From the NCBI GenBank assembly GCA_029962745.1, contig CM057170.1, positions 21,142,580-21,206,579 of the forward strand: DNA of 64,000 bases. Reading direction: 5' to 3'. Source of the DNA: Echinometra lucunter. Its lineage: Eukaryota; Echinodermata; Echinoidea; Camarodonta; Echinometridae. A model generated the notes under the pieces. That model had not been told where the DNA came from. It saw nothing but the letters and a program-made list of their open reading frames with translations, and searched no databases. Position 1 is the first letter of the stretch. Each line of letters begins with the position of its first letter. The position numbers and the translations under genes were made by a program. Shown in pieces: positions 13,480 through 25,483 of the stretch.

Positions 13480-13700
13480 CATCAGCACGAGGTGCCCATA
13501 ACTGCACCAGCCGAAGTTAGTCGATGCAGCCGTGTCACCCGGCGGGGTGCATGCTAGCGCTGCGGGTAGCACAGGCGTTCGTTCAGAAGAAAGGCCGCTT
13601 TAAACCTCGCCCCTGAATGCACGTGCGACTTCCGCATGGGCTAAATACGAAAGTTGCGCACGCCACTGCGTGGCATTGTACTGAAGTGGAAAGAAGTACA
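13480..13700. other. CpG-rich island inside AT-rich sequence
   Basis: This stretch is rich in CG dinucleotides (GAAGTTAGTCGATGCAGCCG, CACCCGGCGGGGTGCATG) against surroundings almost devoid of them. There is no open reading frame of note on either strand. It could be a promoter or 5'UTR of an alternative transcript of the PDZ gene or a CG-rich remnant of a mobile element. Confidence 0.4.
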
Positions 13701-14734
13701 CTCACTCGATACGTCATCAAAATATACTAAACCATTGAGTGCTAATACCCAAAATACTCAGAAATTAAAAATAAAAAATAAGTGGAAAATGAAAATTGAT
13801 GTTTGATGTAAAAAAATCAGAATTCCACGGAAAATCGGAAATTTCACAACCCTGACACACACAACCCCCCCCCCCAAAAAAAATGACGTGCAAGCCTCAG
13901 CATTTGCATATGACTACAATGCAACCAACATAATTTATTTTTTTATCTGTGGTATTTGGTATTTGGTATTTGGTGTTAGTGTTTATGTCCTATACTTTCC
14001 TACATTACATGTGTCTTGAAAATAAGAACCCGAAAATCAATCCTTCCAGAAGATTCCACAAGTATGTAACATATATGTATGGGGCAAAATGCCTGAAACT
14101 TGCTCTATTACAAATTTACAGCAAAAATCACTCTACTTAATATACATATTAAAATCAACTTCTATGACATGTTAGTCACACGTAGGCCATGTGAACACAA
14201 GGTGTAACCAGTGCTATTCATAACCTCTCTCTTGAAGTCAAGGAAATATGATATCACAGACTGACACTTGAAGAGTGATTAAATACAAGTGTTGTCCTGC
14301 AGCACATAAATAAAATAGGTGTTACGATGTCTGCAAAGAAGTTTATGTACATAAACTACACGGAAGAAACTGAATAATTGGTAATAAATAATCAACGTTT
14401 TTACGAACCGACGAATATGCGCAAGTGCCGGGATACACAGGTTGGAGAAAATGCTCTTATGAATCATGTTTGAATGGTCAGTGCTTCCTTATTTTGTACT
14501 AATGTACATGTTAATATATACCATTTTAACATTAAAGTCATAAGCTTTCTTTTTATTTTTAGATCAAAACATGAAATTATGCAAAGAAAGCACATTCCGT
14601 TATCAAAGAAACCTACGATGTAAATCTATGAATGCGTTTTCCTCCAATTCAAGTTTCTGCACACCACGCACAGTTCTGCAGGTTTGTAAAGACGACGATG
14701 ACGGAATGACAGCCTTTCAGCGCTACTCTAGAAA

Positions 14735-15026
14735 AACATTTTTTCCCCAAAAAGTGAGTATATCGACTGATATTTTTTGCTTCCTGGCAGCAACATGTGG
14801 ACAAATCAAATTTCTTATAAAGTTAGCGCAAAATATGATATCACGATTCTGTCTGCGCTACTACTGGTAAAAGTTCTTTTAATATACATGTATATGAGCG
14901 ATGATGAGCTAATGTGCATTTATTATCGTAAGTGGTGCGGTAAACCGCGCCATGTGTGAACTTTGAAAAAAAAAGGTGCAGCAGGTTTGCCTCAGGGTTT
15001 CATCACTGGATATCAGAATGAGCCTT
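14735..15026. mobile_element. GGCTYRTTC-family element, partial copy
   Basis: The right end GGATATCAGAATGAGCC followed by TTTAA, and the interior ACAAATCAAATTTCTTATAA AGTTAGCGCAAAATATGAT, match the family. The left end could not be placed and is given approximately. Confidence 0.5.
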
Positions 15027-15388
15027 TAAGGTATTGATGGGGCCGAAGGTGCACTGATAACATACATGTAGTGATTTCACCGTTTTTTCTTCTTTTTGTT
15101 TATTTGTGTGTTTGTTGTTTGTTGTTTGTTTGTTTGTTTGTTGTTGTTGGGGGGGGGGGTTGGGGGGGTGTTTTTCTTTGTTGTAGACAAACACATTCCC
15201 AGGCCAAAATGACTGAAGAAACATCATCTGCTTCATAAAATAATTCCTGATTAACTACAGTATCAATAAATGCTCGTACTGGCCTCATCAATGAATTAAC
15301 TCCGAAATCTCAATTAATTTTTAGTGCTACGCGATGTATGGGTAACTGTCTTACTTGTCATGAAGAGAAACACATATATTACAAATTG

Positions 15389-15461
15389 TCTGTTTGGAGC
15401 CAGAAGGGCAAGTCTGTATAAAATGTTATGAGTTAATGCCCTTCTTGCTCCGAACAGACAG
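15389..15461. repeat. Short dispersed hairpin (GAGCCAGAAGG), copy 2
   Basis: TGTTTGGAGCCAGAAGGGC pairs with GCCCTTCTTGCTCCGAACA. The loop contains TATGAGTTAAT, where copy 1 has TATGCGTTAAC, so the two loops share YATGNGTTAA. Confidence 0.6.
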
Positions 15462-16744
15462 AATTTGATTCCTCATCTACATAAGATGTGGACACACTAG
15501 TGTAATTACATTTATTCCTTTCAACCCAAACGTCTGTATGCAGACAATCCTCTACGGACTTTACACACAAAATTCTAATAGCCGGGTTAGAGCATAGATT
15601 ACATTGCATGAGGTAGGATATGGAGGAGGAGAAGGAGGAGAGAAAAAGGAAGGACAAAAGTAACTATGGTGAAGCAATTACTTCATACATGTACGCATCT
15701 GGCTCATATCCCTTTAAGACTTATTTCACTAGTTATATTAGTGTTAGAGTAAGATCACCACTTCTGCTGCATACAGATTCTAGTTAGTTTTTTTTTTTTC
15801 TACTTCTATGTCTATATCTACTGCAGATCACTTTTGAATGATTTTTGAAATAGTTATATAGCTACATTGCAAAAATGCATTTTTTTCTACAAATTTATTC
15901 CAGGGGTCTGAAAATAATCCTTTTCAATATGATAAGATTGTTAAAAATGATAATGAATTGTGTCATGTTTTAGATTGTAATTGTATGAAAATGTCAGAAA
16001 AGGTTCCCCCAGATTTCACAATCATGATAAAATGTGTCAGTTTCTTTCAGAAATAAAAGCATCCCAAATAATTTTATTCATAGCATGAAGCTTTATTTAA
16101 TGCACAAAAACATGTGTTACATACATTTGCAAGTCAGCACCTAATTGTGATGCATGCTACATTAGAATTCCCAGACTCAGTTACAAGTGCATGATGTACT
16201 AACGGCCTAACATTTGACAATGCCAAGGCCAAGGTAATGCAAAAAATGTTAAATTCACAGACCCCTCTCCCTCATATTTGACAACTGCACCATTAAAGGA
16301 TATAGGGACATACACGTACCACTAAACTTCTTCTTCTTCTTCAATTTTTTTTTGGGCAAGCAGTCAAAATCGACTATTTTGACCCCTGTTCTCCTGATGG
16401 TCTCTTCTACATGCCCTTAAAATTATATTAAGAAAAGTATGGACTCTGGAACCTTGTGATACACAGAGTCTGAGGGCAAGACTAAGATCAGGAGGAACCA
16501 ACAATAAGAACAACAACCTCTGACTGTCTGGAGTAAAGGGATCCCTTTCCCGATCTAGGGCTGACTGCATGGCCTGAACTCTTCCACGTGAGCCCAGTTC
16601 CTTTTATGGACGTCCCTTTCGTAGGGCGAACCTCTGGTTGGAATGCAGACCTGGTATGCTGGCTTAACACCGCATCAGCCAGCGTCAATGGGGTCCATTG
16701 AGAGACAAAGTGGAGCAGGGGTGGTGGGGGGGGGGGGGGGACCA

Positions 16745-16975
16745 GGGGAGGGGGTGTTCTGGTCACCCTCCTGGGGTCAGTAGGTAAACGCGGAGGGTTG
16801 GAGCAAAGCGAGCAGGAGTTGTGGAAAGAAGGGATGGGGGGGGGGGGGGTTGGAGGGGGATTCTGGTCACCCTCCTGGGATCAGTTGTTTCCATCAAGAG
16901 ATGGAGAAGAGCTGCATGAGTGGAGGGGGTGGAAGGGAGTAGGGTTATAACGGTTGTTCTGGTAACCCTCCTGGG
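16745..16975 (+). repeat. Degenerate ~100-bp minisatellite
   Basis: CTGGTCACCCTCCTGGG occurs at 16759, 16865 and (one change) 16957, separated by G-rich, purine-rich sequence with two long G tracts. No gene was seen in it. Confidence 0.6.
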
Positions 16976-19581
16976 TCATTAAATGAGAAGGGTCCATCCC
17001 TGCTGAATAGGATTCATTACCTGCCATGCAAATGTGACTTTCTTTAAAGGACCACATGTCTCTTTTGATCATACCACAAGATATACACCTATAGTGCTCT
17101 ATACACATTTATAATAGACTTATAACATAGGCTACATCATTATTCATAGATTTTTAAAGGGAAGATTGAACTAAAACTTCTGATTGGTAGAAACTTGGTA
17201 TTTTACTGGACTACATTTCAAGATTTAAAGTGTATTCTTAAAGTAAGCATAAATTCTTTTAGTTTATCAACTCTATAGAGTGTTGCATCACTTCTGTTTC
17301 CTGAAAATATCAACCAACTTAGCAAAAATAAAAATACAATTCAGATATCTCGCTATAATTATAAATTACCAATATCTAACTATAAAATAGGAAAAGGGGG
17401 TTAGCATACATGTCCGCAATTATTTTGGCATACCACAACTCCATAACAACTAAATCCATCTTACTCTGTCCACTTAATTACTGACCATGGGCGTAATGGC
17501 TTTGGCTATATTTAAACACCTCCTTGACCATCCCTGTTTGACCGCCTGCAGCTACCTCAGAGGCCTGATTGGTCAAACGATGACCTGAATAGAAACTCGA
17601 CGGTATTTAGATATCAATAAACAACAACCAGCCTCTCACATAGCGGCTCATTATCAACAGTACTAATCAATTAGGAAGGGATGAATGGTGTCACATTGCT
17701 TGCTTAAGGACTGGGAGAAGAGGCATTGGAGAACTCTGGTTATTATAAATATCATTTCAACAAGCTATTTATAGGTAGAGTATGTTTGATGAAAACTTGG
17801 CAGCGCTAGTGTTGACATGCCTATCATGATGGTCCTACGTGATGGACCTACTACGGTCTTACAAATCTGGAAGGGATTCATGGAAATATTGACTACATCT
17901 TTAGTGAGAACTGCCCTACAAAACCAAATACTGATTCTTCCCCTCCTTCCTAAGAACTCTTCACAATAAAATAGGATCATATTCCAATTGGACCTACATG
18001 TAAATGCTGTTAATACTGGTGTAGGGCTGAGTAGTACCTGGAAAGCAGCATCATATTTTTATGACATTGTACATGCACATGTATGCAAACATATATGTAC
18101 CTCTTTCAGCCTTCTTTCTTAAAATAAATCACATCTGCCCTTTTCTAGACATTCACTATCTTGTTTTTTAAATCTGCAAATTGCATGTGCTCACTCATGA
18201 ATCATTTCCCTTTTAACCTAATTTGTGCTTTAAAGAAATACATTTCCATCAATTAGATCAAAGTCGGTGAACATGACCTTACATTCATGAAGCACACATA
18301 CTGGCAGCAATGTTCCCTGAGGAAAAATCCAGACACTTGTAATTTCCAATTTCCTCAGTAGCACAAATTTTCCTGCAAGTATAGCCATGAATTGGGGACT
18401 GTTAGGACTGTTAAGACATTTGTTCCTTCTTTGTAAACATCGCATTTAAAATAGGAACCATGCAAGGTGAAATTCATTAAGGTGTTTTGGGATCCTTCGA
18501 AAAATTTCCCAAGGAAATCGGAGAAGCACTAGATGATAACAAGGAGCTGTTTTGCACCTTGTTATTCAACATGACTGTCTGATTGTTGGAGGGAACCATT
18601 CAATATAGAGTGGGGATGAAAACAGTTTGATAAATAATGTATAAATATATCAGAAAATAAACTGAAAAATAAATAAACCAACAAGTTTTACGACTTTTTT
18701 TGGGGGGGGATGGGGGTTGGTTGGCGAATTACTTACTGTAATGTATTCAATGGAGAAGTTGCCCTTCTGCTTCTTCTTATGAAGTACTTACTACAAAGTA
18801 AAGTTATAATTCACTTAAAGTTTAAAACTGAAACAAATATTGGATTAGGGGCTTATTGTTTTGGTCGTTGTAAAGTCATGCACAAATGTACTTGTATACC
18901 ACTTTACATTAAAAGCATAAAAGAGTGTAACAGTACTTTGAAATTCTAGGCACTGAGGGTGGCAGGGGGTTACATGTTGTACCCGTATGTACGTACTACA
19001 TCTGTACATGTACACTTATTTTTTATTTTTTTTAAAATTGATAATACAAAGCAGGTTCGACTAAAATCACATTAGGTTCCTTTTAGACAAATACATATGC
19101 TCCCCATTTTGACCACAGTTGAAAAATTGAAAAAAAAAATGCATCTGAATTGATTTTTCATGACAAATATTATTTCAATGAGCATTGGTATGACATCCGA
19201 TGTTACCACAATGCAGAGCATAACCAGACGACTCACAGACTAGCACGCTCTAGGTGTACAAGGAGGAATGTGACTGGGAGATAGAAAGTAAAGTTTACCT
19301 AGGGGGTGGCTTGACTTTGATAGATTGAGCAAAGGTTATCCCTGTCAAACATATGCCAACGTATGTATACCAAAGGCACATCCAGAAATAGAATGGATTT
19401 ATCAAAGGCTTCTCTTCTCTGATACCTGCACCCCACCCTCAAGCCCTCTGCATTGAATTGTGGATCTCCTTCTTACTAGTACATGTAGTACCTCATCTTC
19501 CATACAAACTAGCCTTCATGTATGGCAGCAGTGTGCACAGTGTTTTTTAACACTGGGGACTCTATACAGTATATACATGTA

Positions 19582-19961
19582 CACTTAAAGAATGAAAGGT
19601 TTAATTTTGCACCCTAAATGCAACAATGGCATGACCTTTTGGGGTACAATCTTGCACTCTACATGAAAAAGGTGCAAAGATGCACCATTTTGTAATTGTT
19701 TGCACCCAGAAATACCCATCTGCACCCTTAAAGATGTACATGTAACTATGTACCTTTAAGGGTGCAGAAATTTTAGCATTCAAAAGGGTGCAAATTTGCA
19801 CCTTCCGTAAAGGGTACAACTCTGCACCCTTAGGGGTGCAAAATGTAGCTCACAGCACCCTTAATGGTGCATAATGCTTCTTTGGGTGCAAAGTTGTACC
19901 CATGAAGGAGCTCCGAGTGTTGCATTTGAAGGGTACAAAATTGAACCTTTTATTCTTAGTG
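19582..19961. mobile_element. CACTA-like short element with GGGTGCAAA palindromes (380 bp)
   Basis: The ends CACTTAAAGAATGAAAGG and the inverse of CCTTTTATTCTTAGTG form an inverted repeat starting CACT, flanked by TGTA on both sides (19578-19581, 19962-19965). The CACT start and a 3-4 bp duplication point to the CACTA/Chapaev group; this is inference. The interior is built from many direct and inverted copies of a GGGTGCAAA/TTTGCACCC or GGGTACAA word, which gives it strong folding potential. Confidence 0.65.
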
Positions 19962-21093
19962 TGTATATTGTTTTCTCCTTTTTGCCCCCTCCCCTCCCCA
20001 ATCCTATCCCTGGATGATTCACACGAGTACTTCATTCTTAATTTTTCTTGCAAGCAGGCCTATGTACTTTACGGCCTGAAGTTTATGTACGCCAAGTAGA
20101 AAAACACTTTTCCTCACATTTTCAATACTTATTCACAGTACTAATTCAGACGGATCTTCTATTGCACCTTTTTAAAAGGAAAATGAAAAAGTTAACTCAT
20201 GGATTGAACTGGTATCTTTGAGCGTCTTTTTGGAAAGGTACTTGAATATATGCAGGTGAAGGTCTTTGTCATAAGACCTTTTTTATTTTATATACAGAAG
20301 ATACACCATAGTAGACTAAAAGCATGGAAAGGATATTCAAAAGGAGCTTTTAAAATACTTTTTTTGGGGGGGAATAACATTATTTGTTTGAGGTATTTGA
20401 AACAAAGTTATTGACAGTTTATACAGGAAAATAACCATTTTTAGATCTTGGGTTCTGCTAAAAGCTGCAAGCATTTAGGCAAACTCCTCAAATTATTTCA
20501 TCACTGTTAGCAGACTGGAGCTCATAATTGAATTTCAAAATGATTGATGAAATACAAACTTGGGAAGGAGTATGACTGAGTGATGTGCAAATATTATACA
20601 AAAACAGCTCACAGTTTACCTAGTAGAGAGTCCACAAATGACCCTAGCAAAGTTTCATGCACATGTACGTGTACATTGATGCCTCAAGTTTATACACAAC
20701 AAGGCAATTTCAAGACAGGTGAATACCTGGGCTGGTATTCAATTCCATACTTCAGCCATAATTTGAAGTATTTTATGCATTTTTAAGTACATGTAAAATA
20801 CTTAGCTAACTTCAGTATTTAACTGAATTTTTTGATAAGTATTTAACCCTATATCTAAGACAGCCGAAAGCCTGATTGGCTGGCATGTAGTTTTTACACA
20901 TACATGCTCAGTGACTGGGCAAACTGGGCAAATTTGGCTAAAAAAATCGCTGCCCGGCAGCTGAGCAGGCAGTCTGATATTAGGGGTAGTGACCATAGCC
21001 TTACCCAAGCCATTCATCTGGTGTAACACCAAGTGAAAAATGGGTATAAGTTTCAGTATATCTCAAAGATTTGGCACAATCTTGCCCACTTAC

Positions 21094-21245
21094 GATTCTA
21101 ATTTTAAAGACAGATTTCCGACGACCCCTTTGATGAAGTTCTGGGCTTCCATATGGGTCATGTCACTCACGTCATATCCACCGATTGCAAGGATTGTATC
21201 ATTCGCCTTGATGCCCTTAATAGATGCCTTGCTACCAGGTGTGAC
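21094..21245 (-). CDS. Second coding exon of the same PDZ protein (C-terminal half of PDZ)
   Basis: A polypyrimidine-AG acceptor (AG at 21247-21246, preceded by TTTCTCTTTC) opens this exon in phase 0 with VTPGSKASIKGIKANDTI, and it continues through MTHMEAQNFIKG to LSLKLES. VTPGSKA and MTHxEAQNxIKG are hallmarks of the PDZ domain of ALP/Enigma/Zasp proteins. The exon is 152 nt long and ends after two bases of a codon at a consensus donor (TC|GTAAGTG, GT at 21093-21092). Joined to 46676-46578 it gives an uninterrupted PDZ domain of about 84 residues. The phase-2 end means the next exon must start with one base completing a codon. No such exon was recognised in 1-21092, so the SFKM/LIM part of the gene probably lies beyond the window edge or in small exons I missed. 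Confidence 0.93.
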
Positions 21246-22461
21246 CTGAAAGAGAAACAAGATGAAACCATACAAAATATGAATAAGTATTATCATATAC
21301 CCCATGCAGTAATTTGTTCTTTCACTGGTAGTCTTGTGCATATTGTTAATTCTACTGTATCATGACAGCTCTTTAAAAGTTGTCCAGAAATGAACAGGAG
21401 CAATATTTGTTCATAGCAAGAAAGAGCTTTAAGAACAAGGGCTCAATGGACAAAGGCCCCCAAATTCTAAAGAGCTGTTACGATAAAGTTAGAGAGTTGA
21501 ACTACAGTTCCACCCCTCTCTCCCTCCCTTCCCCACATCCCTAGCAATCATATTTTAACCGTAGTTCTCATGAACACAGATAAACAGTCTTATTCATCTT
21601 GTTAACTCTTTCAGTTGGTAAGGGTAATAACTTTCTCCATGATGTTGACTTGATGCACCTTGCTACATGTACCTAGTGAGACGTAACTTACATGTACATC
21701 ATGGTGGAAGTGGTGGAAGATATTTCACATTATTTTTACAACACAAACAGTGTCTTTTTCATCACTTACTTTCAAGTCAGGCGTAAGTACACGGCAGATA
21801 TAAGTCTATTTTTCCACATTATTCTAATCAGTAAACAATACAAAATGCAGATGTAGCTTTTTAAAATCCCTTACAAATGAAGTCAGGCACGAGAGTTTTA
21901 TCACTGATTTCTTTTGTTCTTTCTGATTTTTGTTGTTGTTGTTGTATATTCCTTGATATTGTTTTCTGAATCACTATGCAACCCCTGCATACAGTAGTAT
22001 TCTCTCATTACTAGGTCATACAGCAAGAAATATACTTGAGTAAAATTGCAGCATATCACACAATGGCATTCTAGTAAATGGACCACATGTTGGGAATCAC
22101 AGCTGTTTTCTCATCCACGCAATGTAAAAATAATTACAATAAGATACAAAGAGTACACAAAAACAGAATACATGTGTAGTCTTACTTACAGGCTTACAAC
22201 ATTCTATACCTGCAGCAAGACTTTGAAGACCTTGAATAACCAATGTCTACAATCATTACAGAAAATTCACTTAGAAGAATGTGATTAAATCTTTACAGAT
22301 AGCATAACTTCTATTGGCTCAATAAGGAACCAAAATCCGTATTTTACTAAAGCCTAAAGTTGCTTGTATCAATGTATGGTGTGAAAGAATTAAAACACTG
22401 ACAACACATGTAATTCCAATTTTTCTTTTAGATGAACCAATGAAATAATAATGATAATAAA

Positions 22462-23119
22462 GGCTTGTTCAGATATGAAGAGACAAATCCCTGCAACATT
22501 TTTTTTACTATACATGTATACAGGGTTCTCACTAGAAAAAAATCCACACACGGTTCCCACTCTGCGCAAAGCGTGGAAGTTTCGGAAGTTTTACGGAATA
22601 ACACCTAAAGTTAGGTGTGGCGGCAATATATGATATAGTAAAAGGATGAAAAATGCTTCTTGGTAAGCAGGAGTTGCCTACTAATGGCATAAAAGTAAAA
22701 ATACATTGCCAAAAAGCAAAACAATCTGTGACATTGATCATTATTGTTAGGAATATATACTTCAATATTTTTTTACCCTTATTGTCACGCATGGTGCAGC
22801 GATTTCACACATGGTTCTTCCTTGTCTGAAACCCTTTACGCATGGTATTGGAACCATGGGTGTTATGTACTGGCGAGAACCATGCATGTATATATAAGTC
22901 TATGGGGTATTAGGCAACAAATAAAATGTCGCCGAGGCGGGAGACATTTTTTTTTGTAGCCTGGTGAAATATGTTGCCATGGCGAAATATTTTGCCATGG
23001 GTTTGTCTGTGAAACTTTGGACAAAACTCTTTTATTTGAGAGTTGACGCATAAATGCGTGTTCATTAACAAAAGTGGGGGATTTGTAGAGGGCATTTGTC
23101 ACATCATATCTGAACAAGC
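22462..23119. mobile_element. GGCTYRTTC-family element carrying hAT copy 1
   Basis: The ends GGCTTGTTCAGATATG and CATATCTGAACAAGC are near-perfect inverted repeats. Excising the hAT element and one 8-bp duplicate leaves 286 bp, in agreement with the other family members. It retains GGACAAAACTCTTTTATTTG in the interior. Confidence 0.75.
22521..22884 (+). mobile_element. hAT-type non-autonomous element, copy 1 (364 bp)
   Basis: The termini are CAGGGTTCTCACTAG (left) and CTGGCGAGAACCATG (right), an imperfect inverted repeat with the CAGGG head of hAT transposons. It is flanked by a perfect 8-bp direct duplication CATGTATA (22513-22520 and 22885-22892), the hAT target-site length. The interior matches copies at 38882-39235 and 41956-42330 almost throughout and holds no transposase. 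It is inserted inside an older inverted-repeat element (22462-23119). Confidence 0.88.
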
Positions 23120-24353
23120 TTTACTACTGCTACTTCTACTACTGTTAATTTCACAGATCAAAAGAAAAAAGTCATTTAACCAACATGGAGAACTTCTCAT
23201 TCACTAATCACCGAAAATTTCCTGTGACTATCAAACTGTGCCTAGACTACAAGACTAGGCAAGACAGACAGACAAAATGGTGCATGCCATCAGTGCACAG
23301 CATGGATTCACATGCCAGTACATATATAAAATACAGAACGTATAATATCCCTATACTAGGATTTCAGAAAGTATAATTTTGTAGGTAGATATAGAAACTG
23401 ATAATGACAAGATCCTCCTCTGGTGAAAGTGAAGGATAACATAAGAGCTTTCTCTATTCTCTTTATTCTGTTTTGCAGCATATCACAGCAGATATATCAC
23501 TTGAAAGGCTCTGAAATTACAAACGTTACATGTACTGGTACATGTACATTACTACAAGTATGTAAGACAAAAATAGTGTGAAACTTTGAATCTCATTTTG
23601 AAGACAAGTGTGTTTATAGTCATACATGATATTGCCATAGTATGTATGCACAGATAATTCACGTAGTGTGGTTTCCGTAAGATCGAATCAATTTGTCATC
23701 ATTTTTTATTTTATCAAATGACCTCACGATATACAAATATCATATTCATATGAATAAGAAATGAAGCAACCTATCAAAATGAATCATAGGGGATGTTGCA
23801 AGAAAGTTGCACCTGATTCCAACCCCCCCCCCCAAAAAAAAATCATTCAAAAGTCTTACAATTATTTGCAAATTTGCAAGTGATCACAACTTAATACAAT
23901 CAATATTGTCACAAGAAAAAGTTGTGCCTGATATCAATCGCAAATCAGTCGTAACTTTACTATGGATTTAGTTGTTTTTTTCAGTTGATTACAATTCAAC
24001 CTTCTTGCAACCCCACCCCCCCCCCACAGTTCACCTTCGAATTGCATGACAAGAATTGAAGTTCAACGACATAACTGCCATCTCCTTCAGATAAATGATA
24101 TACGTCTCTGGCTATCATTTACTACTTTCAAAACTGGGTTGAAATTGCACAAATGCCTTATGACCTAGATTGACTTTCATGAGAAGAGATATTTGAGAGG
24201 TATGACTGAGTGATTAAGTACACACAAAAAAATGAGAGCTTCATCTCCATATTTGCCTGTTTAATCATAAAGACTTGTTCACATACAAAGCAATAAACCC
24301 CCATGGTAAACCCCCACACATTTTAAGGCAAAAAGCATCTTTTTGCCTCCTGG

Positions 24354-24562
24354 GGGGTTTTCACAAAGAGTTAAGTTTGACTTAGAATCGTGCTTAAGCG
24401 CCAATGCGCATCCGGTATTTAACGCGCAATCTCATTGATAGACTTCCAATAGTGCGCGTCCCCTGAGCATGATCTGACCAATGGGGTGATGCGTAATATA
24501 GAGCACGCAAGTAAGAATTTAAGTGCGACTTCAGTCAAACTTAAATCTTTGTGAAACACCCC
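24354..24562. mobile_element. Nested 209-bp inverted-repeat element
   Basis: The ends GGGGTTTTCACAAAGAG and CTTTGTGAAACACCCC are inverted repeats extended by AAGTTTGACT/AGTCAAACTT. CCTGG occurs on both sides (24349-24353, 24563-24567). Comparison with 8216-8511, which reads straight through CCTGGTGACAAAAAGG, supports insertion at this point. Confidence 0.72.
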
Positions 24563-24688
24563 CCTGGTGATAAAAGGTGTAGACCAATCAAATTCCTATA
24601 AAGTTAGTGCAAATATGACATCATTACCGTAGTTGGTCTGCGCAAATTTTGGCAAAACTCTCTTTTATTTGAGCATGAAATACTACTG

Positions 24689-24816
24689 GGCCCTGTTGCA
24701 TAAAACTTACCATTGATGGTAACTTTGCCATCAATGTTAACTTCCAAGGAAACTTGAAATTTGATTGGCTGTTAAGCACTGTTACCATCAATGGTAAGTT
24801 TTATGAAACGGGGGCC
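24689..24816. mobile_element. Nested 128-bp fold-back element
   Basis: GGCCCTGTTGCATAAAAC with CTTACCATTGATGGTAAC at the left matches the right end inverted (GGCCCCCGTTTCATAAAAC and onward) over about 35 bp. CTG flanks both sides. It interrupts the host element between its TGAGCATGAAATACTACTG and ATGTGTTAATG segments. Confidence 0.72.
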
Positions 24817-25483
24817 CTGATGTGTTAATGTGCATCTCATTTAAATGGAGCAGTAACAAAAAGGTGCTGGGTTGTTCTCTGCGGGGGTTTGCTGCAAGAT
24901 ATCTGAATGAGCCATAGTTTCTTAATATCAAAGCTCAGTTCCTTGTTTCACATCAAATCCATAAAACTTAGAAGACTCAAAGTACACTTGACTGCACATA
25001 AGAGCTAGTTTACAGTACGCTTTATGAAATACTTGGAAAACTTTAATATATAAACAAAAGTAAGTAGTATTGATAAACATACACTGTACTTCAAAAGACA
25101 AAGTTAGCTTTTTATTCCTTAATTCAATTATGAAAGAAAATAAAGAATGTGGAAGAACATTAAAATAATCAAGCATCAAAAGTAATTAGCTCTCCTTGCC
25201 TGCAATCAAAAGTCTAGTTCCCAGTTATATGCACAGGGCAACTTTAATTTGTTTCGATGATTTTTTTTTCATTCTGACATGAAGCCTATAGGCAAAGGGG
25301 TATTTTTGTTCACAACATTCAAAATCTTTAGCACAAACAGGAATTATAAAAATATGGGCAAAAATTCCTGAATGATTTACTACAGCTCATAAACAATTAT
25401 CTAATATCAATCATAACAAAAACTGAATAAAAAATAATTTGTTTTATTTTGTCCTCTTGTTTGTGTTTGTCTTGTAATTACTT

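Larger units (their letters stand above)
1..21093. other. Downstream intronic part of the PDZ gene, no further exon recognised
   Basis: As the PDZ exon ends at a donor, this region should be intron (and possibly later exons) of the same gene. No LIM (Cys/His) or SFKM-type exon was seen on the minus strand. Apart from the listed elements, 1-1130, 1431-2126, 2201-2960, 5061-5987, 6591-7009, 7456-8215, 8512-10552, 11403-13479, 15462-16744, 16976-19581 and 19962-21093 hold AT-rich sequence, short G or C runs and TACATGTA palindromes, with no supported gene. Confidence 0.55.
24272..24913. mobile_element. Inverted-repeat element (GGCTYRTTC family) with two nested insertions
   Basis: The left end GACTTGTTCACATA and the right end (inverse GGCTCATTCAGATA) match copies at 8216-8511 and 22462-23119. 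Removing the nested elements at 24354-24562 and 24689-24816 leaves about 300 bp, the same size as the 8216-8511 copy. Shared internal blocks include ACCAATCAAATTCCTATAAA and CAAATTTTGGCAAAACTCTC. Confidence 0.75.

Noticed and set aside
20802..21032. Minus-strand frame just downstream of the PDZ exon with several Cys residues, considered as a LIM exon
   Set aside because: Cys/His spacing does not fit a LIM finger and no acceptor or donor of the required phase was recognised.
21040..21249. Plus-strand frame over the second PDZ exon
   Set aside because: It is the antisense shadow of the PDZ exon; the minus-strand reading has splice sites and domain motifs.
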